Assembly (NCBI RefSeq): GCF_016428915.1
Contig: NZ_JAELTP010000009.1
Coordinates: 29,503-93,502, forward strand
Source: Pandoraea sp. ASV26
GTDB lineage: Bacteria > Pseudomonadota > Gammaproteobacteria > Burkholderiales > Burkholderiaceae
Direction: 5' to 3'
Length of the DNA stretch: 64,000 nucleotides
The position numbers were made by a program, and so were the translations under genes. Positions 1 through 8,686 of this stretch are shown one piece after another (within the stretch, counting starts at the first letter, position 1; each line of letters opens with the position of its first letter). A model generated the notes under the pieces. That model was not told the origin of the DNA, ran no database searches, and saw only the letters and a list, made by a program, of their open reading frames with translations.

Positions 1-583
1 GCTGACGCTCCGTGCCGTCGAGCCGCGTGACCAGTTCCGCCTCGCGCCAGTCGAAATCCTGTGCGATGACGGGGCCGATACAGCCGAACGTGTCGAAGCC
101 CTTGGCGCGTGTCCACTGCGCGAAGTTGCCGTCCTGCTCGATGATTTCAGCGGCGGTGACGTCGTTGACCAGCGTGTAGCCAAGAATGTGATCGCGTGCG
201 GCTTCCTCGCTCACGTGGCTCGCGCGCTTGCCGATCACCACGCCCAGTTCGCCCTCGAACACGATCTTGCCGGCATACGACGCCGGCCGACGGATCACGG
301 CGTCGGGGCCGGACAACGACGTCGCAGGCTTGATGAGAAAGAGCGGATGCGACGGCGCGGCCTTGCCGAGCTTCGCGCCCAGCGCGTGAAAGTTGTTCCA
401 CAGCGCCACGATTTTCGTGGGCTCGCACGGGCATAGCAGATCGACCGCGTTGCGCGCCACCGTCGCGCCGGTCGCAATCGGCTGATCGAAGAGATTGCCG
501 CGATGTTCGAGAATGTGATCGCCCTGCAACAGGCCAAAGCCGATGCGTCCATGGGCGGTCTTGAATCGGGTCCAGAGCTTCAT
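1..583 (-). CDS. Fumarylacetoacetate hydrolase family protein (partial, 3' end off window)
   Basis: The gene runs off the left edge, leaving the first 194 codons. The FAH fold is recognisable from the family metal-binding signature: Glu110 and Glu112 in the segment FEGELGVVIGK and Asp141 in YTLVNDVTA, followed by QWTRAKGFDTFGCIGP. Family members hydrolyse or isomerise 2-oxo or 4-fumaryl acids using Mg2+ or Mn2+; the exact substrate cannot be read from the sequence. The start ATG at 583 has an AGGA about 11 nt upstream. It lies downstream of frc copy 1 on the same strand, separated by a 149-bp gap with a strong hairpin, so co-transcription is possible but not certain. Family call is firm, substrate unknown. 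Confidence 0.88.
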   Translation of the reverse strand, partial: MKLWTRFKTAHGRIGFGLLQGDHILEHRGNLFDQPIATGATVARNAVDLLCPCEPTKIVALWNNFHALGAKLGKAAPSHPLFLIKPATSLSGPDAVIRRPASYAGKIVFEGELGVVIGKRASHVSEEAARDHILGYTLVNDVTAAEIIEQDGNFAQWTRAKGFDTFGCIGPVIAQDFDWREAELVTRLDGTERQ

Positions 584-680
584 GCGTTTGCCATTCCTGT
601 AACGGCCCGGCGGCGCGGCACGGTTCGCCGCGCGTACGCCGGACACGATGTCTTGAAGTCATTCACATCGGCCTTATGCA

Positions 681-716
681 GCGAGTGTCTGCGCGGGCAC
701 CTGTGCAGACACTCGC
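681..716 (-). terminator. Perfect 12-bp stem-loop between frc copy 1 and the FAH gene
   Basis: Positions 681-692 and 705-716 are exact reverse complements with a 12-nt loop. There is no T-run on either side, so it is either a factor-dependent terminator, an RNA-stabilising hairpin or an attenuator after frc copy 1 (minus strand). Confidence 0.45.
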
Positions 717-732
717 GCTCGCAGGGCGCCGC

Positions 733-1980
733 TCACACCGCGCCGACTTCGCGCAGGGCAGCGATCTGTTGTGCGCTGTAGCCGAATTCGGAGAGCACGT
801 CGTCGGTATGCTCGCCAAGCAGCGGCGAGCGCTCCACATGGGTGGGGCTGTCCGAGAGCTTGATCGGGTTGCCGACGGTGAGGTACTTGCCCCGCTTCGG
901 GTGATCGACTTCGACGATGGTCCCGGTCTCGCGCAGTGACATGTCCTCTGCGATTTCCTTCATCGAGAGGATCGGGCCGCACGGAATGTCGTACTCGTTG
1001 AGGATGGCCATGACTTCGAACTTCGTCTTCGTCATCGTCCATTGTTCAATCGTGTCGAAGATCTCGCGCAGACGCGGCAAACGCGCACGCGGCGTGGCGT
1101 AATCCGGATGTTCGACCCACTCCGGCTTGCCGATCACCTTGCAGATCGAACCCCACACGGGCGCCTGCGTGATGAAGTAGATGTACGCGTTCGGGTCCGT
1201 CTCCCAGCCCTTGCACTTGAGAATCCAGCCCGGCTGACCACCCCCGGACGCGTTACCGGCGCGCGGCACCGCATCGCCGAATTGACCGTTCGGGAACTGC
1301 GGGTACTCTTCCATCACGCGCGCGCGCTCCAGACGCTGCTGGTCGCGCAGCTTCACGCGGCACAGGTTCAGCACGCCGTCCTGCATCGCGGCCAGCACGC
1401 GCTGGCCCTTCCCGGTCATCGTGCGCTGATACAGCGCCGTGACGATGCCCAGGGCCAGATGCAACCCGGTGCCGGAGTCGCCGATCTGCGCGCCCGTGAC
1501 CATCGGCGGGCCATCGTCGAAGCCGGTCGTCGACGCCGCGCCACCCACGCACTGCGCCACGTTTTCGTAGACCTTGCAGTCCTGATACGGCCCCGGGCCG
1601 AAGCCCTTGACCGACGCCACGATCATGCGCGGGTTCAGCGCGTGGATGTGTTCCCACGTGAAGCCCATGCGATCGAGCGCGCCGGGCGCGAAGTTCTCCA
1701 CGAGCACGTCGCAGTCGCGAATCATGCGCTCGAGCACCGCCTTGCCTTCAGGGTGCTTGGTATCGAGCGTGATCGAGCGCTTGTTGCTGTTGAGCATCGT
1801 GAAGTAGAGGCTGTCCGCGTCGGGAATGTCACGCAGTTGATCGCGCGTGACGTCGCCGTGACCCGCGCGTTCGATCTTGATCACGTCGGCGCCGAACCAC
1901 GCGAGCAACTGTGTGCACGTCGGCCCGGACTGCACGTGCGTGAAATCGAGAATGCGCACACCTTCAAGTGCCTTGCCCAT
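733..1980 (-). CDS. frc: Formyl-CoA:oxalate CoA-transferase paralog 1 (CaiB/BaiF family)
   Basis: This 415-residue class III CoA-transferase moves CoA from formyl-CoA to oxalate, feeding oxalyl-CoA to the decarboxylase encoded at 4618-6408. The catalytic aspartate is Asp168 in IGDSGTG, aligned with Asp169 of the Oxalobacter enzyme. The mobile glycine loop is present at about 245-248 but reads SGGGQP instead of GGGGQP, which is the form in the second copy. A GGAGA ribosome site lies 5 nt before the ATG at 1980. Its own upstream region carries an operator-like motif at 2292-2303, so it is probably an independent unit of the oxalate regulon. Because of the loop change it could prefer another acyl-CoA donor or dicarboxylate; the CoA-transferase assignment is strong, strict oxalate specificity less so. 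Confidence 0.9.
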   Translation of the reverse strand: MGKALEGVRILDFTHVQSGPTCTQLLAWFGADVIKIERAGHGDVTRDQLRDIPDADSLYFTMLNSNKRSITLDTKHPEGKAVLERMIRDCDVLVENFAPGALDRMGFTWEHIHALNPRMIVASVKGFGPGPYQDCKVYENVAQCVGGAASTTGFDDGPPMVTGAQIGDSGTGLHLALGIVTALYQRTMTGKGQRVLAAMQDGVLNLCRVKLRDQQRLERARVMEEYPQFPNGQFGDAVPRAGNASGGGQPGWILKCKGWETDPNAYIYFITQAPVWGSICKVIGKPEWVEHPDYATPRARLPRLREIFDTIEQWTMTKTKFEVMAILNEYDIPCGPILSMKEIAEDMSLRETGTIVEVDHPKRGKYLTVGNPIKLSDSPTHVERSPLLGEHTDDVLSEFGYSAQQIAALREVGAV

Positions 1981-2291
1981 GATCGTCTCCGCTCAGCAGT
2001 TCGCCAGGGCAGACGCGCCCGGGACAGACACCGAAAGTTGGCTCACGGCACACGCCGCTGTCTGCTGTGCGTGTGTGCCACACGTGGGGCTGGCTTCGCG
2101 CCGGAAGCTGGCGACGGTGAACATGGTTTGTCTCCTCCTGATGCGACGGCGTTTATGTAATGGGTCTGCGAAACCGGGCGAAGCGCGGGTCTGAACACGG
2201 GTATAAGCGCGGCTCAAAACGCCGGTATCGCGGGATCTCACGAAGGCCGTCGCCGCTACGGGCGCCATGCCTGCCGTTGATCTATTCTTGT

Positions 2292-2303
2292 GATATACGG
2301 TAT
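2292..2303. promoter_or_regulatory. Operator A of the putative oxalate regulon
   Basis: Exact GATATACGGTAT, followed by GTAT-ttc-ATAC symmetry. The same 12-mer occurs on the other strand at 11483-11494 before fdsG, and one- to three-base variants precede oxlT, panE and the gntR pair. It is probably bound by the GntR protein at 10563-11276. Confidence 0.65.
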
Positions 2304-2577
2304 TTCATACATGATATTTTATCAACGGCTTTTTGTTGCCTATGCGTTTTGCTGTGTCGCCGCATGGCGCAGATGAAAATGGCCGGAATGCCCATCAATA
2401 AAGGGGAAACGCAGCGCAACATGGCGTACTCAGAACCGCTGGTCTACGGGTTTACAGGCATACACCGTCGGCCTGAAAATCGCCCCTCCTCACCCGGAAT
2501 TCATTAAATCCTCATTTAATATATTGAATACAAAATACATATTGATCCCCTCTTTGCGATTGAACCGCCCCGAAAGC

Positions 2578-2631
2578 AAAAAAGCACCGATTCGCGGCAC
2601 CCCACATCGGGTGCGTCGCGAATCGGTGCTT
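2578..2631 (-). terminator. Rho-independent terminator after the PAS gene
   Basis: A perfect 15-bp stem (2582-2596 with 2617-2631) contains a nested 6-bp stem (2597-2602 with 2609-2614). Six A's at 2578-2583 give a U-run on the minus strand. Confidence 0.85.
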
Positions 2632-2679
2632 CCTTGAATTCTCGCTGGCGTTCAGTCGCCAGAGACTGCCGTCAAATGA

Positions 2680-3120
2680 TCAGCCCGCAGTGGCGGCGAC
2701 CTTGGCTTCCAGTTCGGCCAATCGCTTGCGCAGTTGGCGATCCTCCTGAAAGCGCGCCGTCTCGTCGCGAATCACCGCCACGATGCCGGTCACTTCGCCG
2801 TCAGCGTCGTGCAGCAGCGCTACCGTGAACGCAATCGACATGGACCGGCCGTCCTTGTGCGCGGCGGGCACTTTCAACAGATCGCTGCCGTACCTGGTCT
2901 GCCCGGTCTGCATCGTCTTGGCATAGCCATCGTTGTGACGTGCCCGCAGCCGCTCGGGAATGATGATGTCCAGCGGCTGCCCTACCGCCTCGGCCGCCGA
3001 GAAACCGAACATCTTTTGCGCGCCGTCATTCCAGAGCGTGATGATGTTCTGCGGATCGGCCACGACGATGGCGTCGCCCACCACCTGCACCAACTGATTG
3101 ACGTCGACGGATGCACTCAT
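2680..3120 (-). CDS. Single PAS-domain protein of the oxalate locus
   Basis: This 146-residue protein is essentially one PAS fold (about residues 8-122; VVADPQNIITLWNDGAQKMFGFSAAE is the typical S-box start, cited here as its positions 18-43) followed by a short coiled-coil tail. There is no kinase, cyclase or DNA-binding domain, so it would act by interacting with another protein or by sensing a small ligand or redox state. The start ATG at 3120 has GGAGA 4 nt upstream. It follows frc copy 2 on the same strand, but a strong terminator lies between them, so its expression may be partly independent. Stand-alone PAS proteins are common in Burkholderiaceae; a link to oxalate metabolism is inferred only from position. 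Confidence 0.8.
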   Translation of the reverse strand: MSASVDVNQLVQVVGDAIVVADPQNIITLWNDGAQKMFGFSAAEAVGQPLDIIIPERLRARHNDGYAKTMQTGQTRYGSDLLKVPAAHKDGRSMSIAFTVALLHDADGEVTGIVAVIRDETARFQEDRQLRKRLAELEAKVAATAG

Positions 3121-3210
3121 GATGTCTCCAATGATCTTGTGGGGAATGCGGTTGGCACGGCTACCAAACATGCCAATAAAGTACATCAATGAGCGGACAG
3201 CACCGTCCCG

Positions 3211-3252
3211 AAAATAAAAATGGGTGCTGGCTCCGCGCGGAGCCGCACCCAT
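3211..3252 (-). terminator. Rho-independent terminator after frc copy 2
   Basis: A long hairpin (3220-3236 paired with 3237-3252, with one bulged T at 3228) is preceded on the plus strand by an A-rich tract at 3211-3220, giving a U-rich tail on the minus strand. It closes the oxlT-oxc-frc unit. Confidence 0.8.
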
Positions 3253-3341
3253 GAACCGCTTCGCGTGCTCGCTTGCGCGCAGGCGCCGTTGCCGCACGGG
3301 GGCGGCTTCGGCACATGCGGCGCATGCTCAGCGTGCCGAAC

Positions 3342-4592
3342 TTAGACCGAACGCGACGTATGCAGGTTGGCGATCTGTTCCTTGCTGTAGCCCAGCTCGG
3401 CCAGGATCTCGTCGGTGTGTTCGCCCAGCAGCGGCGAGCCCGTGATTTCCGGCTTCAGCCCCGAGAACTTGATCGGGCTGCCGACGGTCAGGTACGTGCC
3501 CCGCTGCTTGTGCGGCACTTCCACGATCGTGCCCGATGCGCGCAGCGACGGGTCGTTCGCGATTTCCTTCATCGAGAGCACCGGCGCGCACGGGATGTCG
3601 AACTTGCGCAGGATGTCCACCGCTTCGTACTTCGTCTTGTCGGCGAGCCACTCTTCGATGGTCGCGAAAATGTCGAAGATGTGCGGTTGACGGGCTTGCG
3701 CGGTGGCGTAGTTCGGATCGCTGATCCATTCCGGCTTGCCCAGCGCGCGGCAGATCGGCTCCCAGGCGTGGCCCTGAATCGTGAAGTAGATGTACGCGTT
3801 CGGATCCGTCTCCCAGCCCTTGCACTTGAGCACCCAGCCCGGCTGGCCGCCACCGCCGGCGTTACCGCCGCGCGGCACCACGTCGCTGAATTCGCCGTGC
3901 GGGTATTGCGGATACTCTTCGAGGTAGCCGACACGATCCAGACGCTGTTGGTCGCGCAGCTTCACGCGGCACAGGTTGATGACCGAATCCTGCATCGAGA
4001 CGGCGACCTTCTGACCACGGCCCGTCTGGCCACGGCCGATGAGTGCCGTCAGAATGCCGATGGCCAGGTGCATGCCGGTGTTGCTGTCGCCGAGTGCAGC
4101 GGCCGACACGGTCGGGGGACCGTCCCAGAAGCCGGTCGTCGAAGCGGCGCCGCCGGCGCACTGCGCCACGTTTTCATAGACCTTCAGGTCGTCGTAGTGG
4201 TGGCCGTCAGAGAAGCCCTTGACCGATGCCACGATGAGCTTCGGGTTCAGTTCGTTCAGACGCTCCCACGTGAAGCCCATGCGATCGAGGGCGCCCGGTG
4301 CGAAGTTCTCGACGAGCACGTCCGATTCCTTCACCAGCTTCTCGAGCACTTCCTTGCCTTCCGGCGTCTTCGTATCCAGCGTCAGCGAGCGCTTGTTGCT
4401 GTTGAGCATGGTGAAGTACAAGGCATCGGCGTCGGGGATATCGCGCAGTTGGCTACGCGTGACGTCGCCCGAGCCCGGGCGCTCCACCTTGATGACGTCG
4501 GCACCGAACCAGGCCAGCAACTGCGTACAGGCGGGGCCGGCTTGCACGTGCGTGAAGTCGATGATCTTGATGCCTTCGAGGGGTTTGCTCAT
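3342..4592 (-). CDS. frc: Formyl-CoA:oxalate CoA-transferase paralog 2
   Basis: This 416-residue class III CoA-transferase has the canonical active site: Asp169 in LGDSNTG, the same number as in the Oxalobacter formigenes enzyme, and the intact glycine loop GGGGQP at 246-251. It regenerates oxalyl-CoA from formyl-CoA and oxalate in the cytoplasm. The start ATG at 4592 follows GGAG with an 8-nt spacer. It lies 25 bp after oxc, so the two enzymes that cycle the same CoA pool are almost certainly co-transcribed. Together with oxlT upstream it forms the core catabolic operon. Of the two copies this one is the better candidate for the main oxalate enzyme. Confidence 0.95.
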   Translation of the reverse strand: MSKPLEGIKIIDFTHVQAGPACTQLLAWFGADVIKVERPGSGDVTRSQLRDIPDADALYFTMLNSNKRSLTLDTKTPEGKEVLEKLVKESDVLVENFAPGALDRMGFTWERLNELNPKLIVASVKGFSDGHHYDDLKVYENVAQCAGGAASTTGFWDGPPTVSAAALGDSNTGMHLAIGILTALIGRGQTGRGQKVAVSMQDSVINLCRVKLRDQQRLDRVGYLEEYPQYPHGEFSDVVPRGGNAGGGGQPGWVLKCKGWETDPNAYIYFTIQGHAWEPICRALGKPEWISDPNYATAQARQPHIFDIFATIEEWLADKTKYEAVDILRKFDIPCAPVLSMKEIANDPSLRASGTIVEVPHKQRGTYLTVGSPIKFSGLKPEITGSPLLGEHTDEILAELGYSKEQIANLHTSRSV

Positions 4593-4617
4593 GTCATGTC
4601 TCCTTGATTGACTCGGA

Positions 4618-6408
4618 TTACTTTTTCATCGCCGCGCTTTGCGGATTCAGGTTCGTCAGACGGCCGCTTTCGGTGCCTGCGGCTTCGTCGATGACGGCAT
4701 TGATGAGGGCCGGCTTGCCTGCCGCGATGGCTTCTTGCAGTGCCTTCGTCAGTTCTTGCGGCGTGGTGACGTTGTAGCCAATGCCACCGAAGGCTTCGAT
4801 CATCTTGTCGTAGCGCGCGCCCTTGACGAACACGGTCGGCGCCACGTCCTTGCCGCCCGTCGGATTGACGTCGGTGCCGCGGTACACGCCGTTGTTGTTG
4901 AAGATGATGGTGGTGACCGGCAGCTCGTAACGGCAGATGGTTTCGAGCTCCATGCCGCTGAAGCCGAACGCGCTGTCACCTTCGATGGCGACGACCGGCT
5001 GGCCGCTTGTGACGGCAGCGCCGATGGCGAAGCCCATGCCGATGCCCATCACGCCCCAGGTCCCCGAGTCGAAGCGCTTGCGCGGCTGGTACTGGTCGAT
5101 GATGGCGCGGGCGTAGTCGAGCGTGTTCGCACCTTCGTTGACGAGGTTGATGTCCGGATACTGCTTGAGCACGTCGCGAATCGCGCCGAGTGCGCTGTGG
5201 AAGTTCATCGGCGACGGGTTCTGGGCAAGCGTTGCCGCCATCTTGGCCAGGTTCTTGTTCTTGCGCTCGGCAATCGCGCCCGTCCATTCGGCGGACGGCT
5301 TGCCGAACTGGCTGTCCACACCGGCGAGCAGTGCCGACACGCACGAGCCGATGTCACCGATGACCGGCGCGGCAATCGCGACGTTGCTGTCGATTTCCGT
5401 GGGCGAGATGTCGATCTGAACGAACTTCTTCGGTGCCGAGCCCCACGTCTTGCCCTTGCCGTGCGCGAGCAGCCAGTTCAGGCGCGCGCCGATCAGCACG
5501 ACGACGTCGGCCTCTTGCAGCACGAACGAGCGGGCGGCCGATGCCGATTGCTCATGCGTGTCGGGCAGCAGGCCCTTGGCCATCGACATCGGCAGATAAG
5601 GAATGCCGGTCTTCTCGATGAAGGCACGGATGTCGGCATCAGCCTGCGCGTAGGCCGCGCCCTTGCCCAGCAGAATCAGCGGACGCTTGGCGCCCTTGAT
5701 GACGTCGAGCGCGCGCTGGACGGCGTCCGGCGCGGGGATCTGACGCGGTGCGGCGTCGATCACGCGAATCAGCGAGTCCTTCGCTTTTTGTGCGTCGATG
5801 GTCTGCGCCAGCAGCTTGGCGGGCAGATCCAGATAGACGCCGCCGGGACGGCCGGACACGGCCGCACGGATCGCGCGGGCCAGACCAACACCGATGTCTT
5901 CGGCGTGCAGCACGCGATAGGCCGCCTTGCAATACGGCTTGGCCGCATTGAGTTGATCCATCTCTTCGTAGTCGCCCTGCTGCAAATCGACGATCTCACG
6001 CTCGCTCGAGCCGCTGATGAGAATCATCGGGAAGCAGTTGGTGGTCGCATTGGCGAGTGCAGTCAGGCCATTGAGGAAACCCGGTGCCGATACGGTCAGG
6101 CAGATGCCGGGCTTTTGCGTCATGAAGCCGGCGATAGCGGCGGCGTGGCCGGCATGCTGTTCATGGCGAAAGCCGATGAAGCGCATGCCTTCGGCTTGCG
6201 CGAGGCGAGCCAGATCGGTGATGGGAATCCCCACCAGACCGAAGATGGTATCGATGTCGTTCGCTTTCAGGGCATCGATGACCAGATGGAAGCCATCCGT
6301 CGTTTCTGCCTCGGACACGATGTTCGCGTGTCGGCTGGGGTCTTTGAGCGAGTCGCCCGCAGTGTCGTTTTCCGCCTTGCCGACTGGCACGGTCATCGCA
6401 ATGGACAT
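4618..6408 (-). CDS. oxc: Oxalyl-CoA decarboxylase (ThDP-dependent)
   Basis: This 596-residue enzyme converts oxalyl-CoA to formyl-CoA and CO2, consuming a cytoplasmic proton. The thiamin-diphosphate enzyme architecture is clear. Glu83 in [10 protein letters not shown] activates the cofactor, and the pyrophosphate/Mg site reads GDSAFGF (477-483) through NNNG (504-507), with Ser replacing the usual Gly of GDG as in other oxalyl-CoA decarboxylases. The N-terminal tail is about 27 residues longer than in Oxalobacter. The ATG at 6408 is chosen because GGAGAG lies 6 nt upstream; a TTG at 6423 would start inside that ribosome site. It sits between oxlT (191-bp gap) and frc copy 2 (25 bp), which fits one operon. 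Confidence 0.96.
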   Translation of the reverse strand: MSIAMTVPVGKAENDTAGDSLKDPSRHANIVSEAETTDGFHLVIDALKANDIDTIFGLVGIPITDLARLAQAEGMRFIGFRHEQHAGHAAAIAGFMTQKPGICLTVSAPGFLNGLTALANATTNCFPMILISGSSEREIVDLQQGDYEEMDQLNAAKPYCKAAYRVLHAEDIGVGLARAIRAAVSGRPGGVYLDLPAKLLAQTIDAQKAKDSLIRVIDAAPRQIPAPDAVQRALDVIKGAKRPLILLGKGAAYAQADADIRAFIEKTGIPYLPMSMAKGLLPDTHEQSASAARSFVLQEADVVVLIGARLNWLLAHGKGKTWGSAPKKFVQIDISPTEIDSNVAIAAPVIGDIGSCVSALLAGVDSQFGKPSAEWTGAIAERKNKNLAKMAATLAQNPSPMNFHSALGAIRDVLKQYPDINLVNEGANTLDYARAIIDQYQPRKRFDSGTWGVMGIGMGFAIGAAVTSGQPVVAIEGDSAFGFSGMELETICRYELPVTTIIFNNNGVYRGTDVNPTGGKDVAPTVFVKGARYDKMIEAFGGIGYNVTTPQELTKALQEAIAAGKPALINAVIDEAAGTESGRLTNLNPQSAAMKK

Positions 6409-6599
6409 AATTCTCTCCTCCAATTTTTCCGGTTTCAGTGTTGCGTCGTCTTGTCTGACGATTAGTGGGTATTCCTGTACTGCTTCTCTACTTGCTCATC
6501 CGGCCGTGCAACCGGGCCCGCGAGGGCACGGATTGCACGCCGGTCAAACATGTCGCTAATCAAGCCAGCCAGTCTGCTTCTTCACTTCATCAGTGCGCC

Positions 6600-7946
6600 T
6601 TACGTGGTACTGCGGCTCAGGTCCGCAGCCTTCACGACCGGCGCATCGGCTTGCGCCTTGTAGTCGCTCGCGTAACGTTGCGCCAGGCGGGCACGCATCG
6701 GCTTGAGGACGAACAAAGCAAGGAAGGCAGCGAAGGCATTCATGCCGCAGGCGACCATGAACACGGCCTGCCAGCTACCGGTCATCGAGGTGATGACACT
6801 CGAGAAGGGCACCAGCAAAGCGGCGGTCCCCTTCGCGGTGTACAGCATTCCCGCGTTGGTGGCGGCATACTTCGAGCCATACGTGTCGGCGCAGGTCGCC
6901 GGGAACAAGCTGTAGATCTCACCCCAGGCGAAGAACACCAGGCCGGTCAGAAGCACGAAGGCCACCGGGTGCTGGCCATACTTCGCCAGCGCGTAAATCC
7001 CGACGGCTTCCATCGCGAAAGCGATGAACATCGTGTTTTCCCGGCCGATCTTGTCCGAGATCCAGCCGAACACCGGACGCGTCACCCCGTTGAGCACACG
7101 GTCGATGGCCAGTGCGAAGGTGAGTGCGGGCAGTGTGAGACCGAGAAGCGAGACAGGTGCCTGATCCAGACCGTAGTCCTTGGCGATCGGGCCGAGCTGT
7201 GCCGTTGCCATCAGACCGCCGGCGGCCATCAGCACGAACATCAGATACATCAGCCAGAACACCGGGGAGCGCATGACTTCCGTCGGCTTGGCGTTGTAGC
7301 GCATTGCCCCAGGTGCCAGCTTCTTGAGGGCTTCGATCGATGCGGGCGGGCTGGCGAGCGCCAGACCCAGCACCAGCACGATGATCCCCTGCCCCAGACC
7401 GAAGGTCAGGAAGGTGCTCTCGTAGCCGCTGGACTTGATCATGTTGGCGATCGGTACCACGGTCAGTGCCGAACCGGCGCCGAAGCCGGCAGCGGTAATG
7501 CCCGCGGCAAGACCGCGACGATCCGGGAACCACTTCAGCGCGTTACCCACACAGGTGCCATACACCGCACCGGCGCCCACACCACCCACCGCCGCTGCGA
7601 AATACAGCATCGGCAGCGAGGACGCATAGGCATTCATCGCCCAGGCAATACCGCACAACAGCCCCCCACCGACCACGACAGGGCGCGGACCGAACTTGTC
7701 GACCAGATACCCTTCGATCGGCACCAGCCAGGTTTCGGTCACGACGAAAATCGTGAACGCCACCTGAATGGCCGTACGGCCCCAGTGATACTTCTCATCG
7801 ATCGGGTTGACGAACAGCGTCCACCCGTACTGCAAGTTGGCGATCATCGCCATGCAAATCACGCCGAACACGAGCTGAACCCAAGGGCTCGCGAACACGG
7901 ATTGCTTACCGTGTTGATTTGTCGTCTCCACTTGTACCTCCTCCAT
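6600..7946 (-). CDS. oxlT: Oxalate/formate antiporter, OxlT type (MFS)
   Basis: This 448-residue protein has twelve hydrophobic segments and the MFS oxalate/formate antiporter pattern. It would exchange external oxalate(2-) for internal formate(1-), an electrogenic step. Arg290 (in NGVTRPVFGW) and Lys372 (in YTAKGTAALL) are the likely counterparts of the substrate-binding Arg272/Lys355 pair of Oxalobacter OxlT; this mapping is inferred by eye. The ATG at 7946 is preceded by GGAA with a suitable spacer; a GTG at 7973 has no ribosome site. The gene heads the oxlT-oxc-frc unit and has operator B about 150 bp upstream. With a complete Fds formate dehydrogenase nearby, formate may also be oxidised rather than exported. 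Confidence 0.9.
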   Translation of the reverse strand: MEEVQVETTNQHGKQSVFASPWVQLVFGVICMAMIANLQYGWTLFVNPIDEKYHWGRTAIQVAFTIFVVTETWLVPIEGYLVDKFGPRPVVVGGGLLCGIAWAMNAYASSLPMLYFAAAVGGVGAGAVYGTCVGNALKWFPDRRGLAAGITAAGFGAGSALTVVPIANMIKSSGYESTFLTFGLGQGIIVLVLGLALASPPASIEALKKLAPGAMRYNAKPTEVMRSPVFWLMYLMFVLMAAGGLMATAQLGPIAKDYGLDQAPVSLLGLTLPALTFALAIDRVLNGVTRPVFGWISDKIGRENTMFIAFAMEAVGIYALAKYGQHPVAFVLLTGLVFFAWGEIYSLFPATCADTYGSKYAATNAGMLYTAKGTAALLVPFSSVITSMTGSWQAVFMVACGMNAFAAFLALFVLKPMRARLAQRYASDYKAQADAPVVKAADLSRSTT

Positions 7947-8096
7947 CGGTTTCCAGTTGTTTGGCAGCTTCACAACAACAACACCTTCCGGATGGGGTCT
8001 GTGCCCCCTGGGTATGCTTTACGAGGTCTTCGCCTCGTCGACTTGTCTCTGATGCTCACGGGATTGCACTGTCTTTCCCGTAAATATACCGAACGA

Positions 8097-8108
8097 AATA
8101 TACGATAT
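8097..8108. promoter_or_regulatory. Operator B upstream of oxlT
   Basis: AATATACGATAT matches the regulon consensus RATATWYGRTAT. The flanks continue the AT alternation (ATCAGATATAAG to 8120), suggesting more than one half-site. It lies about 150 bp upstream of the oxlT start. Confidence 0.6.
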
Positions 8109-8322
8109 ATCAGATATAAGTCAACACTAATTTATCGCTGTCCTCGCTTTCCCCCTCGCGTGCCGAAGTCGTTTTCGTCCATTGCAGCGAAAACCACTAC
8201 GGCACGCGAGGCACTGTTCTAAGTGGCGGCTAGATACAGTAACGCCACTGTAGGACGGAGCGGCGCAACAACGCAATGCGAAAACACTAAGGAGTTAACC
8301 TGATCCGCAAAGCCTGTCACAC

Positions 8323-8364
8323 AAGGCGCTCAGCCCTTTTATATCGGGCTCCTTGATATTTTTT
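8323..8364 (+). terminator. Plus-strand terminator without an upstream gene (possible sRNA end)
   Basis: The stem AGCCC/GGGCT (8332-8336 with 8346-8350) is extended by AAGG/CCTT around a bulge and followed by six T's at 8359-8364. No coding sequence precedes it on the plus strand, so it may end a short RNA made from the oxlT-panE intergenic region. Confidence 0.45.
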
Positions 8365-8593
8365 AAAACCGGCACAAGGCGATATTCCTGTTAATTTTTC
8401 TCACAAGAAACCGATTATCGCGACACCGGAGCATTGCTGTAACACACCGTAATAATTCACTCGTCGCACGCTAAAATCGTTTTCGACGACGTCCTTCATG
8501 CCGGTCACGCTCACACATCGAGTCCCCGGTTTGACGAACGCCTGCGGGGAAACCATGACGGTGATCGCCCCCGGAATGCTTGGCGCTCCTCTT

Positions 8594-8615
8594 GTTGTGA
8601 TATATGATATACAAC
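8594..8615. promoter_or_regulatory. Operator C upstream of panE
   Basis: The core GATATATGATAT (8599-8610) lies within a 22-bp dyad whose arms are GTTGT and ACAAC. The core is identical to the reverse complement of 11490-11501 before fdsG. It lies about 72 bp upstream of the panE start, a typical promoter-overlapping position. Confidence 0.68.
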
Positions 8616-8686
8616 ATTTGGTATTAGAAAAATAAGCAGCCAGTACCAGGCTCAGGTTTCGATTGACCTTTGGAGGGAGAGACTTC

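Larger units (their letters stand above)
1981..2679. other. Intergenic region upstream of frc copy 1, no gene seen
   Basis: No credible coding sequence. The part next to frc holds an imperfect GGCACAC/GTGTGTGCC hairpin (about 2046-2081) that would sit in the 5' leader. AT-rich promoter-like DNA with the operator motif lies around 2290-2320, and the right end carries the terminator of the PAS gene. Confidence 0.6.
7947..8686. other. Divergent intergenic region between oxlT and panE
   Basis: No gene was found on either strand. It contains two regulon operators (8097-8108 and 8594-8615) facing the two divergent genes. Between them is a stem-loop with a T-run that ends a possible plus-strand small transcript (8323-8364). 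Confidence 0.6.

Noticed and set aside
3273..4607. 444-codon plus-strand open frame
   Set aside because: Antisense shadow of frc copy 2; composition and lack of motifs show it is not a gene. The same applies to the long frames opposite frc copy 1, oxc, aspD, aspT copy 2 and gsiD.
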